64,000 nt of DNA from Lamprobacter modestohalophilus. GTDB lineage: Bacteria; Pseudomonadota; Gammaproteobacteria; Chromatiales; Chromatiaceae. The notes beneath the pieces were generated by a model. The model was not told where the DNA came from. It did no database searches and worked only from the letters and a program-made list of their open reading frames with translations. A program made the translations under genes and the position numbers. The stretch is taken from positions 24,384 through 88,383 of the forward strand of contig NZ_NRRY01000021.1 of assembly GCF_016583905.1 (NCBI RefSeq). Direction: 5' to 3'. This document shows, one piece after another, positions 17,338-27,739 of the stretch. How positions within the stretch are numbered: position 1 is the first letter of the stretch; each line of letters starts with the position of its first letter.

Positions 17338-20262
17338 CTAGGATTGATCGTCATCTGATCCAAGCCCGTTGTCGAGCGGGATCGGGATGCGACGATTCAT
17401 GCTCGGATTGATACGCCCGGTCAGGGCTTCGTCGATCAAACGCTCTTGTTGCTCCACGTGCACGGCGCGGTGGCCGACGGCGGGGGTGGCTGCCGCGGGC
17501 CGGCCGACGTAAAACGCCTGCTTGCCGCTCAGGATGAGCCCATGAAAGCGGTGCTTGATCTGATCCCAAGCGCCTTGGTTTTGGGGCTCCTCTTGGCACC
17601 AGATGATCTCTTGGGTGTCCGGATAATCGGCCAGCACCGCCGCGAAGGCCTCTTTCGGAAACGGATAGAGCTGCTCGATACGGATGATGGCGACATCGGT
17701 CAGACCGCGCGCGTGACGCGCCTCTAACAGGTCATAGTAGACCTTACCGGAACAGAAGATCAGGCGCTCGACCGCTGCCGGGTCGAGCGGATCAGGCTCC
17801 GGAATAACCGGCTGGAAGGCGCCATGTGCGAGATCGTCCAAGGATGAGACGGCGAGCCGATGTCGGAGTAGGCTCTTCGGCGTCATCACCACCAAGGGCC
17901 GTCGATAATCGCGCAAGAGCTGCCGGCGCAAGAGATGGAACATCTGTGCCGGCGTGGTTGGCACGCAGACCTGGATGTTGTGTTCGGCGCAGAGCTGCAG
18001 GAAACGCTCCAGCCTCGCCGATGAGTGTTCGGCGCCCTGTCCTTCGAGGCCATGCGGCAGCAGCATCACCAGCCCGCAGTCGAGCCCCCACTTGCTGCCC
18101 GCCGAACTGATGAACTGGTCGATGACGACCTGAGCGCCATTGGCGAAATCGCCGAACTGGGCCTCCCAGAGCGTCAGTGCATTCGGCTCGGCGGTCGCGA
18201 AGCCGTATTCGAAACCCAGTACCGCCTCTTCCGACAGGATTGAGTCGATGGCGATGAACGGAGCCTGTTGCTCGGTCTGCTCGAGGGTTTGGCCCGGAGG
18301 CGCGGCGATGTGTTGCAACGGGGTGTAGTCGTTGCCAGTGCGCTGACAATGGACCTTGGCGTGGCGATGCACGAAGGTGCCTCGACTCGCATCCTGACCC
18401 GAAAGCCGCACCGGATACCCAGCGTCGAGCAGCGTCGCATAGGCCAGGTTCTCGGCAAAGCCCCAGTTCGCGAGCTGATCGCCCTGCGCCATCTTGCGCC
18501 GTTCGGCCCAGACCTTGGCGACTCGGGCATGCAGCTCGAAGCCATCCGGGAGCTGCAGCTGGCGCTCGGCCAGCTCTTGCAGCCGCTCACGCGGGAAGCC
18601 GGTGTCCGCGGGCAGGTGCCAGTCATCGCCAAAGCGCGACTTCCAGTCGACCCGGTAGCTATGCTCAAGGCCGCAGAGCACGGGACGGGCAACCACGATC
18701 CCGTGCTCGATGCTGGATCGGTAGTCCTCGATCAACGCCCCTGTCTCATCACGACTGAGTTGGCCACGGTCGATCAGCCGATCAGCGTAGATGGCCCGAG
18801 CGGTGGGGTGCTGGCGGATGCGCTTGTACATCATCGGCTGGGTGACCGCCGGCTCATCGGCCTCGTTGTGGCCGAGGCGGCGGTAGCAGATCAGGTCGAT
18901 GACGACGTCCTTTTTGAACTGGTTGCGGTAGTCGAGGGCCAAGCGGGTGACAAAGATCACCGCCTCCGGATCATCGCCGTTCACATGGAAGACCGGCGCC
19001 TGCACCATCTTGGCGACGTCGGTGCAATAGAAGGTTGAGCGGGTATCGAGCGGGTTGCTGGTGGTAAAGCCGATCTGATTATTGATGACGATATGGACAG
19101 TGCCGCCGGTGCCATAACTGCGGGTCTGCGAGAGCTGCAAGGTCTCGGTGACCACGCCCTGGCCGGCGAAGGCGGCATCGCCATGGATCAGCACCGGCAT
19201 CACATGATCGCCGCTGCGATCGCCACGGCGGCGCTGGCGTGCGCGCACCGAGCCCTCGATGACCGGGTTGATGATCTCCAGGTGCGAGGGATTGAAGCCG
19301 AGTGCGACATGGGTGATCCCGCCGGGCGTGTCGATATCGGTCGCGAAGCCGAGATGGTATTTGACATCGCCGGCGAGCTGGCGCGGGCTCAGGCGCACCT
19401 TGCCCTCGAACTCGGCGAAGATCTCCTGCGGCGGCTTGCCGAGGATATTCACCAGCACATTCAGCCGGCCGCGATGCGCCATGCCGATGACGATCTCGCG
19501 CACGCCCTTGCGCCCGGCGCGTTGGATCAACTCGTCGAGCAGCGGGATCAGCGCCTCACCGCCTTCGAGCGAAAACCGCTTCTGGCCGACATAACGGGTG
19601 TGTAGGTATTTCTCTAAACCCTCGGCTGCGGTCAGCAAGGTGAGCAGCCAACGCCGATCGGCGGCCTTCAGCTCCGGACGCGCCTGGTAGCCCTCGATAC
19701 GCTTTTGCAGCCAGCGCTTCTCGCTGGTCGAGGTCATGTGCATGTACTCAGACCCGACCGGACCACAATAGATGCGCTGCAGCAAGTCGATGATGCCGCG
19801 CAGTGGCATCCGATCCGGCGCGTAGAGCGAGCCGGTGTGGAAGACCTGGTCGAGGTCGGCGTCTTCGAGACCGTGGTAGCTCGGCAGCAGATCCGCAACC
19901 TTCGGCGCTGGTCGCAGTTTCAGTGGGTCCAGGTTCGCGATCTGATGACCGCGGTAGCGGAAGCTATTGATCAACCGCACAACCGCGGTTTGCTTCTCAG
20001 CGGCGGCAGGCTCTAGGCGACTCAGTGACCGCGTTTGAGCACGGTTGCGGCTCTCGTTGGCGAGGCGCTGAAAGTTCTCCCGCACCGGTCCATGTGGGAC
20101 CTCATTGGCGGCCTCTTGATGGATCAGCTCGAAGCGCTGGCGCCAGGCGAGATCGACACTCTCCGGGTCCTTCAGGAAACGCTCGTAGAGATCCTCAATG
20201 AAGGCTGCGTTGCCCCCGTAGTAGGCAGACGAGTTTCGGAATAGCTCGAGAAGCGCGCTCAT
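17338..20262 (-). CDS. sucA: 2-oxoglutarate dehydrogenase E1 component
   Basis: A 974-residue thiamine-diphosphate enzyme that decarboxylates 2-oxoglutarate. Family marks are the N-terminal [26 protein letters not shown] (E2-binding start), [46 protein letters not shown] and the TPP-binding [19 protein letters not shown]. The C-terminal [18 protein letters not shown] block is also typical. Length is close to the E. coli enzyme (933 aa). It forms an operon with sucB. The full complex argues for a complete oxidative TCA cycle here. Confidence 0.97.
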   Translation of the reverse strand: MSALLELFRNSSAYYGGNAAFIEDLYERFLKDPESVDLAWRQRFELIHQEAANEVPHGPVRENFQRLANESRNRAQTRSLSRLEPAAAEKQTAVVRLINSFRYRGHQIANLDPLKLRPAPKVADLLPSYHGLEDADLDQVFHTGSLYAPDRMPLRGIIDLLQRIYCGPVGSEYMHMTSTSEKRWLQKRIEGYQARPELKAADRRWLLTLLTAAEGLEKYLHTRYVGQKRFSLEGGEALIPLLDELIQRAGRKGVREIVIGMAHRGRLNVLVNILGKPPQEIFAEFEGKVRLSPRQLAGDVKYHLGFATDIDTPGGITHVALGFNPSHLEIINPVIEGSVRARQRRRGDRSGDHVMPVLIHGDAAFAGQGVVTETLQLSQTRSYGTGGTVHIVINNQIGFTTSNPLDTRSTFYCTDVAKMVQAPVFHVNGDDPEAVIFVTRLALDYRNQFKKDVVIDLICYRRLGHNEADEPAVTQPMMYKRIRQHPTARAIYADRLIDRGQLSRDETGALIEDYRSSIEHGIVVARPVLCGLEHSYRVDWKSRFGDDWHLPADTGFPRERLQELAERQLQLPDGFELHARVAKVWAERRKMAQGDQLANWGFAENLAYATLLDAGYPVRLSGQDASRGTFVHRHAKVHCQRTGNDYTPLQHIAAPPGQTLEQTEQQAPFIAIDSILSEEAVLGFEYGFATAEPNALTLWEAQFGDFANGAQVVIDQFISSAGSKWGLDCGLVMLLPHGLEGQGAEHSSARLERFLQLCAEHNIQVCVPTTPAQMFHLLRRQLLRDYRRPLVVMTPKSLLRHRLAVSSLDDLAHGAFQPVIPEPDPLDPAAVERLIFCSGKVYYDLLEARHARGLTDVAIIRIEQLYPFPKEAFAAVLADYPDTQEIIWCQEEPQNQGAWDQIKHRFHGLILSGKQAFYVGRPAAATPAVGHRAVHVEQQERLIDEALTGRINPSMNRRIPIPLDNGLGSDDDQS

Positions 20263-20637
20263 GACGTTATCGACGGCAGTCGGAATGGGTCTGGGGCGCC
20301 GGCCAGATTTCTGCCAGGGCCCTGGATGAGACTCCTGAGTTTAGCGCAGAGCATCCTGTTGCCGTCGGTCCAATTCCCAATATCCATTATCAGGTTCGTG
20401 AGCGGCGTGCTCAGACGGCATTGTGGATAGGTTGGGGCGTTGCGCCTTAAGGTGGCGCCAGGTACATCGCGCGCCGTCATTCCAGACGATGAAGCGCGGC
20501 CGGCCCAGACGGCGTCGGCCGCGATTCAATGTCCGCCCTATTCGCAGCGCAATCGTCTCAAGGAACTGAGCGCCTAGCCTCCGCGAAGCGCCGGACCTTG
20601 TCCCTAGCCGGCGCTTTGTTGGCCTATGCGTCCTGAC
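20263..20637. other. Intergenic region between htpX and sucA
   Basis: This 375-bp gap contains no convincing gene. It holds a 9-bp inverted repeat close to htpX and, at 20482-20497, a 16-bp exact match to the core of the dispersed element at 47906 (CCAGACGATGAAGCGC). The sucA promoter should lie here on the reverse strand, but no clear -35/-10 pair stands out. Confidence 0.6.
20586..20616. terminator. Inverted repeat downstream of htpX, possible terminator
   Basis: AAGCGCCGG (20586-20594) pairs perfectly with CCGGCGCTT (20608-20616) around a 13-nt loop. It lies 22 bp beyond the htpX stop. No long T-tract follows on the htpX transcript, so a rho-independent function is uncertain. Confidence 0.45.
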
Positions 20638-21525
20638 TCAGCGTGCAGCTTCCAGCGCGGCGATGCGCTGCTCCAGCGGTGGATGGCTGGCAAACAGCGC
20701 CATAAAGCCCTGCGCAATCTTACCCGAGATACCAAAGGCCGCAAACTCGCCGGCAGGCAGGTCGCGTGGCTCGTGCACGCGCTGCAGGGCGCGCAGCGCG
20801 GCAATCATCTTTTGGCGTCCAGCCAGATCGGCGCCACCGGCATCGGCGTGAAATTCGCGATAGCGCGAGAACCACATCACGATCATCGAGGCGAGCACCG
20901 AGAGCAGGATCTCGGCGAGGATGCTGACGACGAAATAGCCGATGCCATGGCCCTCCTCATTCTTGAACACCACCCGGTCGACCGTGTGGCCGATTACCCG
21001 CGCCAGGAACACCACGAAGGTGTTGACCACGCCCTGAATCAGCGCCAGCGTGACCATGTCGCCATTGGCGACGTGGCTGATCTCGTGACCAACCACGGCT
21101 TCGACCTCATCCTTGCTCATGTGCTGCAGCAGGCCGGTGCTCACCGCGACCAGGGCGTCGTTCTTGTTCCATCCGGTGGCGAAGGCGTTCGGATCGGGCT
21201 GATCGAAGATGCCGACCTCGGGCATGCGGATGCCGGCCTGCTCGGACTGGCGACGGACCAGATCGATCAGCCAATGCTCGAACGGGGTCGAGGGCTGCTC
21301 GATGATCTGCACCCCCATCGAACGCTTAGCCATCCACTTCGAGAGGAACAGCGAGATCAACGAGCCGGAGAAACCGATCACTGCCGCGAAAACAAGTAGG
21401 GCTCCCAGGTTCAGATCAACGTTGTTTGCCGCCAGCAGGCCGCCGATTCCCAGCAGGTTGAAAACGATGCTGATGACAACGAGCACCGCGATGTTGGTGC
21501 CCAAGAACAGAAGGATGCGCATCAT
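20638..21525 (-). CDS. htpX: Membrane zinc metalloprotease HtpX
   Basis: A 295-residue inner-membrane protease for quality control of membrane proteins. N-terminal helices ([19 protein letters not shown] and [22 protein letters not shown]) precede the zinc motif [13 protein letters not shown] (HEXXH), then two more helices ([15 protein letters not shown] and [20 protein letters not shown]) and the third ligand region [15 protein letters not shown] chose the ATG giving MMRILLFLG as in E. coli; a longer frame exists but its first codons fall in a dispersed repeat. Confidence 0.96.
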   Translation of the reverse strand: MMRILLFLGTNIAVLVVISIVFNLLGIGGLLAANNVDLNLGALLVFAAVIGFSGSLISLFLSKWMAKRSMGVQIIEQPSTPFEHWLIDLVRRQSEQAGIRMPEVGIFDQPDPNAFATGWNKNDALVAVSTGLLQHMSKDEVEAVVGHEISHVANGDMVTLALIQGVVNTFVVFLARVIGHTVDRVVFKNEEGHGIGYFVVSILAEILLSVLASMIVMWFSRYREFHADAGGADLAGRQKMIAALRALQRVHEPRDLPAGEFAAFGISGKIAQGFMALFASHPPLEQRIAALEAAR

Positions 21526-21555
21526 GGTGTTTAGACCTCGTCGAGTGGAAAAGAC

Positions 21556-21598
21556 GTTACAGTGAAACAGGCGCTTCATCGTCGCTTGGGTTGGTGGC
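21556..21598 (-). repeat. Dispersed intergenic element, copy upstream of htpX
   Basis: On the reverse strand the element reads GCGACGATGAAGCGCCTG followed by TTTCACTGTAACG, matching copies at 14943 and 47899 over about 30 bp. It ends about 30 bp before the htpX start and points toward that gene. Confidence 0.65.
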
Positions 21599-21860
21599 GG
21601 ACTGTGTCCGTCTTGCAGCGGAAATCTGGCGATTGCTGAGAAGCGTGATCAGAACTACCGCCGAGCAGTCGGCTGCACCTAACCGATTATGGCGCGGTGC
21701 CACCCCGGAAAATGAATCGCGTGAGATTCAGGTTAAAAACGGGCTAAACATGCATGTTTTGTAGGGGGTTGACAAGGTTTCGCTCGGCTGGAGGATTCGG
21801 CCTGCAGACTCCATGCGCATTTGGCCTGTTCCCTGGGCTGATGGCAGCATCACTTTTCGC

Positions 21861-21889
21861 TAGACAACGCGGTGAGAGGCCACTAATAT
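21861..21889 (+). promoter_or_regulatory. Promoter of the tRNA-Ala/tRNA-Glu unit
   Basis: TAGACA (21861-21866), 17-bp spacer, TAATAT (21884-21889), then a GC-rich discriminator (CCGGCTCGG) before the mature tRNA at 21905. The spacing and the discriminator fit a strong, stringently controlled stable-RNA promoter. Confidence 0.6.
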
Positions 21890-21904
21890 AACCGGCTCGG
21901 TGAC

Positions 21905-21980
21905 GGGGCCATAGCTCAGCTGGGAGAGCGCAACACTGGCAGTGTTGAGGTCGGCGGTTCGATCCCGCCTGGCTCCACCA
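21905..21980 (+). tRNA. tRNA-Ala(GGC)
   Basis: A full cloverleaf of 76 nt with encoded CCA: acceptor GGGGCCA/TGGCTCC, D-arm GCTC-AGCTGGGA-GAGC, anticodon stem CAACA/TGTTG with loop CTGGCAG (anticodon GGC), and T-arm GGCGG-TTCGATC-CCGCC. It reads GCC/GCU alanine codons. Confidence 0.97.
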
Positions 21981-22058
21981 ATTTTGAAGAGATCCGGCAC
22001 ATCAGCCCGTGCTCTGACCGCGAAGGGCGGTCTGCCGGTTTTTACATAGAGAGCCTCT

Positions 22059-22134
22059 GTCCCCATCGTCTAGAGGCCTAGGACACCGCCCTTTCACGGC
22101 GGCAACCGGGGTTCGAATCCCCGTGGGGACGCCA
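22059..22134 (+). tRNA. tRNA-Glu(TTC)
   Basis: A 76-nt cloverleaf with encoded CCA: acceptor GTCCCCA/TGGGGAC, anticodon stem CCGCC/GGCGG with loop CTTTCAC (anticodon TTC), and T-loop GTTCGAATC. It is 78 bp after tRNA-Ala and shares its promoter and terminator. Confidence 0.97.
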
Positions 22135-22142
22135 ATTAGAAC

Positions 22143-22177
22143 AACGGGTTAGCTGAGAGATCGGCTAACCCGTTTTT
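22143..22177 (+). terminator. Rho-independent terminator of the tRNA unit
   Basis: AACGGGTTAGC (22143-22153) pairs perfectly with GCTAACCCGTT (22164-22174), 10-nt loop, followed by TTT. It begins 8 bp after tRNA-Glu. Confidence 0.9.
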
Positions 22178-22211
22178 GTTTGAGCACCACGGCCTTTTTG
22201 TTTGATCACCA
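22173..22211. repeat. 22-bp direct repeat (two copies)
   Basis: TTTTTGTTTGAGCACCA at 22173 recurs as TTTTTGTTTGATCACCA at 22195, a 22-bp period, between the tRNA terminator and the patatin-like gene. Confidence 0.75.
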
Positions 22212-22280
22212 TCGTCATCGATCAGATCGTTCAGGCTGCTTCAACGCTTGTGTGCATCCTGCCGACCGGAGTCAAACCGA

Positions 22281-23216
22281 ATGAACGATCGGACTGGTCC
22301 ACGTGTCTCCCTGGTCCTCGGTAGCGGCGGCGCGCGTGGGCTGACGCACATCGGCATCATCCGATGGCTAGAGGCGCAGGGCTATCGGATCGAGTCCATC
22401 GCCGGCTGCTCGATGGGGGCACTCGTTGGCGGCATCCATGCTGCCGGTAAGCTGGACAGTTATTGCGACTGGGTCTGCGCGCTGCGGCGCACCGATGTAC
22501 TGCGCTTTCTGGACCTCGCCTTCCATTCGTCAGGTCTGATCAAGGGCGATCGGATCATAGACCGTCTGCGGGAGATGGTGGGTGAGCACGACATCGAGCA
22601 GCTACCGATCACCTACACCGCGGTCGCGACCGATATCGAGCGCCAGCGCGAGGTCTGGATCACCAAGGGGCCGCTCTTCGATGCGATCCGCGCCTCGATC
22701 GCGGTGCCGACGGTGTTCACCCCGCATCGCTATCTCGGCCTCACCTTGGTGGATGGTGGCTTGCTGAATCCGGTTCCGATCGCGCCTACCTTCCGCGATC
22801 TCACCGATCTGACCATCGCTGTGAACCTGAACGGCGATCCCGAGGATGCCCCCGCGTCAACCACAACGCTCGCTCCTGGCCCCGCTTCTGCGTCCAAGAC
22901 GTCGTCTAACCAAAAGCGGGACGATGACCTCCGCGGACGCATCCTCGAGTTCTTGGACGGCATCGGCGAAAGCCTGAAATCTGATGATGTGGAAGCCCGC
23001 GAGCTGGGGATGTTCGAGTTGATGAGTCGTTCGTTCGAGACCATGCAGAACGCGATCTCGGCAATGAAGCTCGCCGCTTATGCGCCGGATGTGCTGATCA
23101 ACGTTCCACGCGATGTTTGCGAAGCCCACGAGTTTCATCGTGCGCGCGAACTCATCGAGATTGGCTATCGGCTGGCCGAGCGAGCGATAGCGGACGCAGC
23201 GCCGTCGAGCGCTTGA
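22281..23216 (+). CDS. Patatin-like phospholipase family protein (RssA type)
   Basis: A 311-residue cytoplasmic serine hydrolase of the RssA/patatin group. It has the oxyanion loop GSGGARGLTHIG, the nucleophile elbow GCSMG (Ser near residue 45) and the catalytic Asp in VDGGLLNPVP. RssA-like proteins are presumed phospholipases or esterases of unknown substrate. After NLNGDPEDA there is a Ser/Thr/Ala-rich insertion of about 25 residues not normal for the family. I chose the ATG of MNDRTGPRVSLVLG; the open frame extends 33 bp upstream. Confidence 0.9.
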   Translation: MNDRTGPRVSLVLGSGGARGLTHIGIIRWLEAQGYRIESIAGCSMGALVGGIHAAGKLDSYCDWVCALRRTDVLRFLDLAFHSSGLIKGDRIIDRLREMVGEHDIEQLPITYTAVATDIERQREVWITKGPLFDAIRASIAVPTVFTPHRYLGLTLVDGGLLNPVPIAPTFRDLTDLTIAVNLNGDPEDAPASTTTLAPGPASASKTSSNQKRDDDLRGRILEFLDGIGESLKSDDVEARELGMFELMSRSFETMQNAISAMKLAAYAPDVLINVPRDVCEAHEFHRARELIEIGYRLAERAIADAAPSSA

Positions 23217-23299
23217 TCCTTGCAACGGCAGCTGACCGCTATCGCTGTGCAATGAAAGGCCCCGCGCTTGGCCTGCTGCCGGCTCCAGGGGATGTCGCT

Positions 23300-25042
23300 T
23301 CAATAGCGATACGCCGACTCGATTCGGCCGCGTGTCAGCACGCCATAGATGTGGTTGATGCCAGGCGCGATGGGACGGGTCACATAGAGTGCCTCCGCCC
23401 CCTCGCGATTGAGGATGTCCAGGGCCTCCTGAAGTGTTGCCTGCAGATGCACCGGGGCGAGCTCGAGACGGTCGGCCGGGATCTCCAGCAGGTCAATCTC
23501 TTCGGCCTGCTCATCTTGTGAGAGATGGCTGGCAATGGCGATGCCAGGCATGGCAAAGGCCGGCTTACCGTCGCGGTCGACGATGATCCAATCCAGGTTC
23601 TCGCTCATCAGACGCTGCGCCTGCTCGCGGCTGAGCAGGGGCTCTTGGCGCGAGAGGCGGGTGTTCATGGCGCTGGTCACACCGCTGCGGCGCAGCATCG
23701 CGACCACCGGATTGGACCGATAATCCAAGCCGTTGGCCCTGAGCATGGTCACGAACAACGAGTCTTTTCGGAAGAGCTGCTTACTGGTGACCGCGGCCAG
23801 GATGATGGTCAGCATGCCTGGCATGATGACGCCGGGGCTGTGGGTCAGCTCGACCACCGCCGTCAACGCCGCCAGTGGTGCCTGCAGGCTAGCGCCCATC
23901 ATGGCGCCCATGCCCAGCAGGGCGTAAAAGCTGGCGTGCGATGCATCAGTGCCCGTCAAGCTGTCAGCCATCACGCCGGTCAGATGGCCGACAGTGGCGC
24001 CCATGAAGAGCGCCGGCCCGATGGTGCCGCCCGGGATGCCGAGGCCAACGCTGGTCGAGGTCGCCAACAGCTTGGCGATCAGCAGCACGAGCAGAAAGGT
24101 CCAGGGCAGCGTCTGCGTCAGCAGGTCGCCCAGCGAGTCATAGCCAAGCCCCATGACCTCGGGGACCAGGACGCCAAAGGTACCCGCGGCCAGACCCGCC
24201 AGGCAGACGCGCGTGAAGAAACTGAGCGGCTTGCTGGCGCTGGCGATCGACTGCAAGAGCTGGATATAGGCGGCGGAGACAGCGCCGGCGAAGAGACCGA
24301 GCAGCAACACCGGCAGCAGATCCGACAGCGAGGTGAGCAAGAAGGGCGGGATGGCAAAGGTCGGGGCGCTGCCGAACAGCCACACCGAGAGCGCGTTGGC
24401 GCTGACAGCGGCGAGAATGATGGGGATGAAGCCAGTGATGCTGTACTCGAGCGCCAGCACCTCCAGGGCAAAGATGACGCCCGCGAGCGGCGTATTGAAC
24501 GAGGCCGAGATCCCTGCCGCGGTACCGCAGGCGACCATGGTGCGGATGCTGTTATTCGGCAGGCTCAGCCACTGGCCGATCAGGCTGCCACCGGCCGCGC
24601 CGAGATAGACATGCGGACCCTCGCGCCCGACTGAGTGGCCACTGATGATGGCGATGGCCGCGCCCAGGAACTGCAGCACGAAGCCTCGCAGGGTCATGTG
24701 GCCCTGATGGTATTCCATGCGCTCCAGCACGCGGGCGACGCCGAGCACATAGATGCCCTTGGCAAAGCGCAGGAATAGCAGCCCGATCAGTACCGCGCCC
24801 AGTACCGGCAGCAGAAAGCGCCACAGCGGCGCGATGGCCTCGTAGTTCTCGCCATGATCGGGAAGCATGACCGCCTGCGTCCCCTCCACGGCGAGACGGA
24901 AGACGACGATGACGATCCCGGTTGCGAGGCCGGTGACGAGTCCGAGCAGCGCATGTGAGAATAATGCGTCCGGCCGCGCCAGCTGCAGTCGCAACCGCTC
25001 TAGGCTCGGCCGCCGTCCGCGCATGAAGCTTCGTTTGCCCAT
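23300..25042 (-). CDS. ClC family chloride channel/transporter with C-terminal CBS pair
   Basis: A 580-residue membrane protein. The ClC selectivity motifs are visible: GHSVGREGPHVYLG (gating Glu), GLGIPGGTIGPALFMGATVG, and the earlier LATGIVIVVFRLAVEG helix. About ten membrane segments end near residue 430, after which a cytoplasmic region (about 445-580) resembles two CBS domains (VTSAMNTRLSRQEPLL to LTRGRIESAYRY), often nucleotide sensing. It moves chloride, perhaps in exchange for protons. It converges with the patatin-like gene, 83 bp apart. Confidence 0.93.
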   Translation of the reverse strand: MGKRSFMRGRRPSLERLRLQLARPDALFSHALLGLVTGLATGIVIVVFRLAVEGTQAVMLPDHGENYEAIAPLWRFLLPVLGAVLIGLLFLRFAKGIYVLGVARVLERMEYHQGHMTLRGFVLQFLGAAIAIISGHSVGREGPHVYLGAAGGSLIGQWLSLPNNSIRTMVACGTAAGISASFNTPLAGVIFALEVLALEYSITGFIPIILAAVSANALSVWLFGSAPTFAIPPFLLTSLSDLLPVLLLGLFAGAVSAAYIQLLQSIASASKPLSFFTRVCLAGLAAGTFGVLVPEVMGLGYDSLGDLLTQTLPWTFLLVLLIAKLLATSTSVGLGIPGGTIGPALFMGATVGHLTGVMADSLTGTDASHASFYALLGMGAMMGASLQAPLAALTAVVELTHSPGVIMPGMLTIILAAVTSKQLFRKDSLFVTMLRANGLDYRSNPVVAMLRRSGVTSAMNTRLSRQEPLLSREQAQRLMSENLDWIIVDRDGKPAFAMPGIAIASHLSQDEQAEEIDLLEIPADRLELAPVHLQATLQEALDILNREGAEALYVTRPIAPGINHIYGVLTRGRIESAYRY

Positions 25043-25291
25043 GAGAGTGATTATGGGTAAACCGAGCGCGAATCAGCAAACAGACCTGATGAGTCTAGCC
25101 TTGAAGCCGGTCTGCCTTTGCAAGCCGTTGCATAGTGGATGAGGGCCGATCGCCGATCGCTATGGCGTCAAGTAGATGCACAGCGACTAAGAAACTGTCC
25201 ATCAACTGCTTCCCGATTTGAGGGCCCAGGGAGGGCGATTATCGGGAAGTAGAAAATGGGCAGCCACTAAGCACAGGACTCGGAGAGAGCA

Positions 25292-26239
25292 TTGGATATC
25301 GACGACATCAAACAGCAACTTGAATTTGTGACACCACGATTTCCGCGCGACGCCGTGCGCGCCGCGATCGCGCAGCGCGAGGCCATCACGCCCTGGCTAT
25401 TGGAGCAACTGGCGCAGTGCGCCGATGACCCGCTGGCCCTGGCCGATGAGCCGACGCGGATGACGCACTTCTATGCCATGTATCTCTTGGCACAGTTTCG
25501 CGAGCCGGCTGCCTATCCGCTGCTGATCAAACTGTTTTCGACCCCGGGCGAGATCAGCCTGGAGATCACCGGCGATTTGGTGACCGACGATCTCTGCGGC
25601 ATCCTCGCCTCGGTCTGCGCTGGTGATCTTGAGCCGATCAAAGGGCTGATCGAGACGCCGACGGTCAACGAGTATGTGCGTGGGGCCGCTTTGAGGACGC
25701 TACCGATTCTGGTTTGCGAAGGCCAACTCGCGCGTGACGAGGCGGTTGCCTATTTGGCGACCCTGTTTCGCGGCAAACTCGGGCGTGAGTACGATCATCC
25801 GTTCTGGACCAGCCTGGTCCTGGTGGCTTATGAACTCTACCCAGAGGAGCTGATCGAGGATATCGAGCAGGCCTATGAGGATGAGCTGATTGATACCTGG
25901 TTCATCGGCCTGCACGATTTCAAACAGCACTTGGCAAGAGGCAAGGAGGCGGCCTTGGAGGAGACCCGGCAGCGCGAGCCTGGCCTGATCGATGACACTG
26001 TGGCGGAGATGGAGCACTGGCTTTGCTTTGAGCTCGATGCCGCGGAGCGGGAGGCTGAGCGATTCCCAGGCCGGCACAAGGCGCAGCAAAAGGCGCTGCA
26101 GGAGCGAGCATCGCTTAGGGCTGCGGCGCCGCCCCAGCCGGCCAGGCCGTCATCGCCCGCCAAGAGCGTCAAGGTCGGACGCAATGATCCCTGTCCCTGC
26201 GGCAGTGGTAAGAAGTACAAGAAGTGTTGCCTGTCTTGA
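25292..26239 (+). CDS. DUF1186-like helical protein with SEC-C zinc motif
   Basis: A 315-residue protein with a TTG start ([22 protein letters not shown]) preceded by GGAGAGAG. The body is HEAT-like helices (residues about 20-230), matching DUF1186. The C terminus is the SEC-C metal-binding motif [21 protein letters not shown], the same motif that binds zinc in SecA. Such proteins are believed to act with ribosomes or SecB, but this one has no assigned role. It stands alone; the 249-bp gap before it shows nothing recognisable. Confidence 0.85.
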   Translation: MDIDDIKQQLEFVTPRFPRDAVRAAIAQREAITPWLLEQLAQCADDPLALADEPTRMTHFYAMYLLAQFREPAAYPLLIKLFSTPGEISLEITGDLVTDDLCGILASVCAGDLEPIKGLIETPTVNEYVRGAALRTLPILVCEGQLARDEAVAYLATLFRGKLGREYDHPFWTSLVLVAYELYPEELIEDIEQAYEDELIDTWFIGLHDFKQHLARGKEAALEETRQREPGLIDDTVAEMEHWLCFELDAAEREAERFPGRHKAQQKALQERASLRAAAPPQPARPSSPAKSVKVGRNDPCPCGSGKKYKKCCLS

Positions 26240-26330
26240 TCTGGCACCAAAACACCGAGGTGGCCTGGATGTCCAATGGTTGACCTGCATCGATCTTGCT
26301 CATCAGCGGGCGCTCCATTGTCGAGTTGGG

Positions 26331-27125
26331 TCAGTTCAAGTGCGGCTCCTGGACTTCAGTAAACTGCGTTAACCACCAGGCTGCACTTGTGCTAAATCGG
26401 GAGCATAGCTCTGGTAACGCCTTGTTTTTATCGCGATGCGCTATTTTCGTCCAGGTTTTTACTTGTGTTAAAGCGGTGTAGTGCTCTTCCAGCGACAGAA
26501 ATCCGCGCATCTCATAGCCGCTGCGCCATAGTTCGAAGGTTGCGAGTGCGCGGGCGGTGCGGCCGTTGCCGTCCGGGAAGGGATGGATGCTCACGAAGCG
26601 ATGAGCCAGCAGGCCGGCGTGCACGGGGCCGGGCAGCATTGCCGCGCGCTCGCCCTGCCACCAGGCGACCAGATCGGCCATGTAATCGGGCACCTCTGCC
26701 GGCTTGGGCGGTGCGTAGTCGATGCGACGGGTTGCGCTGTCCACCACCGGACATTCGTCGACGCGGTAGTCACTGCGCCGTCGCCGTCGGCCCAGACCAT
26801 GCACCAGGATGATGCTGTGCAGCTCGCGGATCAGCTCCTCCGACGGCAGGCGCTCGGCCTCGATCTGCTCCTCGAGCCATTCCAGGGCACGCCAGTAGTT
26901 GCGAACTTCCTGCTGCATCTCGGTCTGGGTGCGGTCCAAGACGATCACCGCCCGACCGATCTCCTCCGAGCCCAGGGTATTGCCCTCGATGCGGGTGGAA
27001 TGTCGCGTGGCGCGCTGCCGAGCCCGACTTCCAGTTCGATCAGCGCGTCTCCTGCGGTTACGATTGTAGCCTCCCGCGCCTAAACGACTCGGATTCGACT
27101 TCGGCTGGATGAGGAAGATGCCCAA
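26331..27125 (-). pseudogene. Fic family AMP-transferase, eroded at both ends
   Basis: The centre of this open frame is a recognisable Fic protein: an inhibitory-helix motif STRIEGN, then about 120 residues on, SIHPFPDGNGRTARALATFELW, matching HPFxDGNGR. Intact relatives have about 60 more N-terminal residues before the inhibitory helix; here that part reads as an Arg-rich out-of-frame string. After SLEEHYTAL the expected C-terminal helices and DNA-binding-like domain are replaced by an AT-rich, unrelated sequence (KTWTKIAHRDKNKALPELC). The 5' end runs into a 24-bp repeat and a fragment of vapC. I infer a decaying gene. The frame is still open over 264 codons, so a shortened protein may be made. 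Confidence 0.6.
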
Positions 27126-27145
27126 TCAGACCAACACAGCTCGTC
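27122..27145 (+). repeat. 24-bp direct repeat, copy 1
   Basis: CCAATCAGACCAACACAGCT plus CGTC, identical to 27898-27921. The two copies bracket a 776-bp block with the DUF1640 gene and restriction-enzyme remnants, and sit at sequence junctions. Confidence 0.9.
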
Positions 27146-27239
27146 GGTGATCGACTTCGTCGCAGCCCACTCCCTGGACGCACTCCACGTGAGCACCGTC
27201 ACCTTCGCCGAGATTCGCTACGGCATCGATGACTCTTGA
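27141..27239 (+). pseudogene. Fragment duplicated from the neighbouring vapC toxin gene
   Basis: Nucleotides 27143-27228 match 28363-28449 with about five differences in 86. It encodes SSVIDFVAAHSLDALHVSTV and TFAEIRYGI, the PIN-domain N-terminal part, then stops after three unrelated codons. It has no start codon. It is a partial duplication of the vapC gene 1.2 kb to the right, or the remains of a second closely related toxin gene. Confidence 0.85.
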
Positions 27240-27251
27240 CGGGTGCTGGAA

Positions 27252-27491
27252 TCAGAGTAGTGCCTTTATGATCAGCGAGACGATTCCCGCCAGCACGGCG
27301 CCCATCATCCACTTCAACAGTGTCAGATCGGTGCGGATTGACGCCAAGGCTTGCTCTAGGTTGGCTTTCGTGACGAGTTCATCCTGCGCTGTCCCGATGG
27401 CGCGCACGACCGCTTCTGCCTGCTCGGGCGCAAAGCCTGCAGTCTTGAGTTTGTCCACCAATTCCAGGGTATCGAAGGTGACTGTCGCCAT
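27252..27491 (-). CDS. DUF1640-like small coiled-coil membrane protein
   Basis: A 79-residue protein starting MATVTFDTLELVDKLKTAGF, with a Glu/Ala/Gln-rich coiled coil (APEQAEAVVRAIGTAQDEL) and one C-terminal membrane helix (WMMGAVLAGIVSLIIKALL). This resembles DUF1640 (CCDC90-like) proteins, short in bacteria and found in several copies in sulfur-oxidiser genomes. Function unknown. A degraded second copy is at 29216-29312. I chose the ATG at 27491; the longer open frame upstream is antisense clutter. Confidence 0.75.
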   Translation of the reverse strand: MATVTFDTLELVDKLKTAGFAPEQAEAVVRAIGTAQDELVTKANLEQALASIRTDLTLLKWMMGAVLAGIVSLIIKALL

Positions 27492-27739
27492 GATTGTTCT
27501 CAGGTGTTGAAAGAATCCAAACCCTGTCGTGGATGACGATGAAGTGGTCGATTTGGCAGGACCAATACTGCAATCCGAGCCTGGCGGGAAGTATAGATCA
27601 GTCCGTTCCAACAGTAACATCTGAGGTGACCGTCTATGCCACGCAGTGCAGAAAGCCCGGACCAACAGTAGATTCCGGTTACCCCTTTTTGAACGTGACC
27701 GAAGGCTGCAGCAGCTTGGCGTTGGCTGCCGGCCTGCTG

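Larger units (their letters stand above)
21526..21904. other. Intergenic region between htpX and tRNA-Ala
   Basis: The 379-bp gap holds the dispersed element (21556-21598), a perfect 14-bp palindrome AAACATGCATGTTT at 21746-21759, a TTGACA at 21769-21774 without a good -10 at standard distance, and the tRNA promoter at 21861-21889. No coding gene is supported. Confidence 0.6.

Noticed and set aside
23525..24634. Long forward open frame opposite the ClC gene
   Set aside because: The composition is rich in Gln, Arg and His as in antisense frames; the reverse strand carries all ClC motifs.
26331..27125. Fully functional Fic AMP-transferase
   Set aside because: The core motif is intact, but both ends deviate from the family and the 5' end runs into a repeat junction, so decay is more likely.
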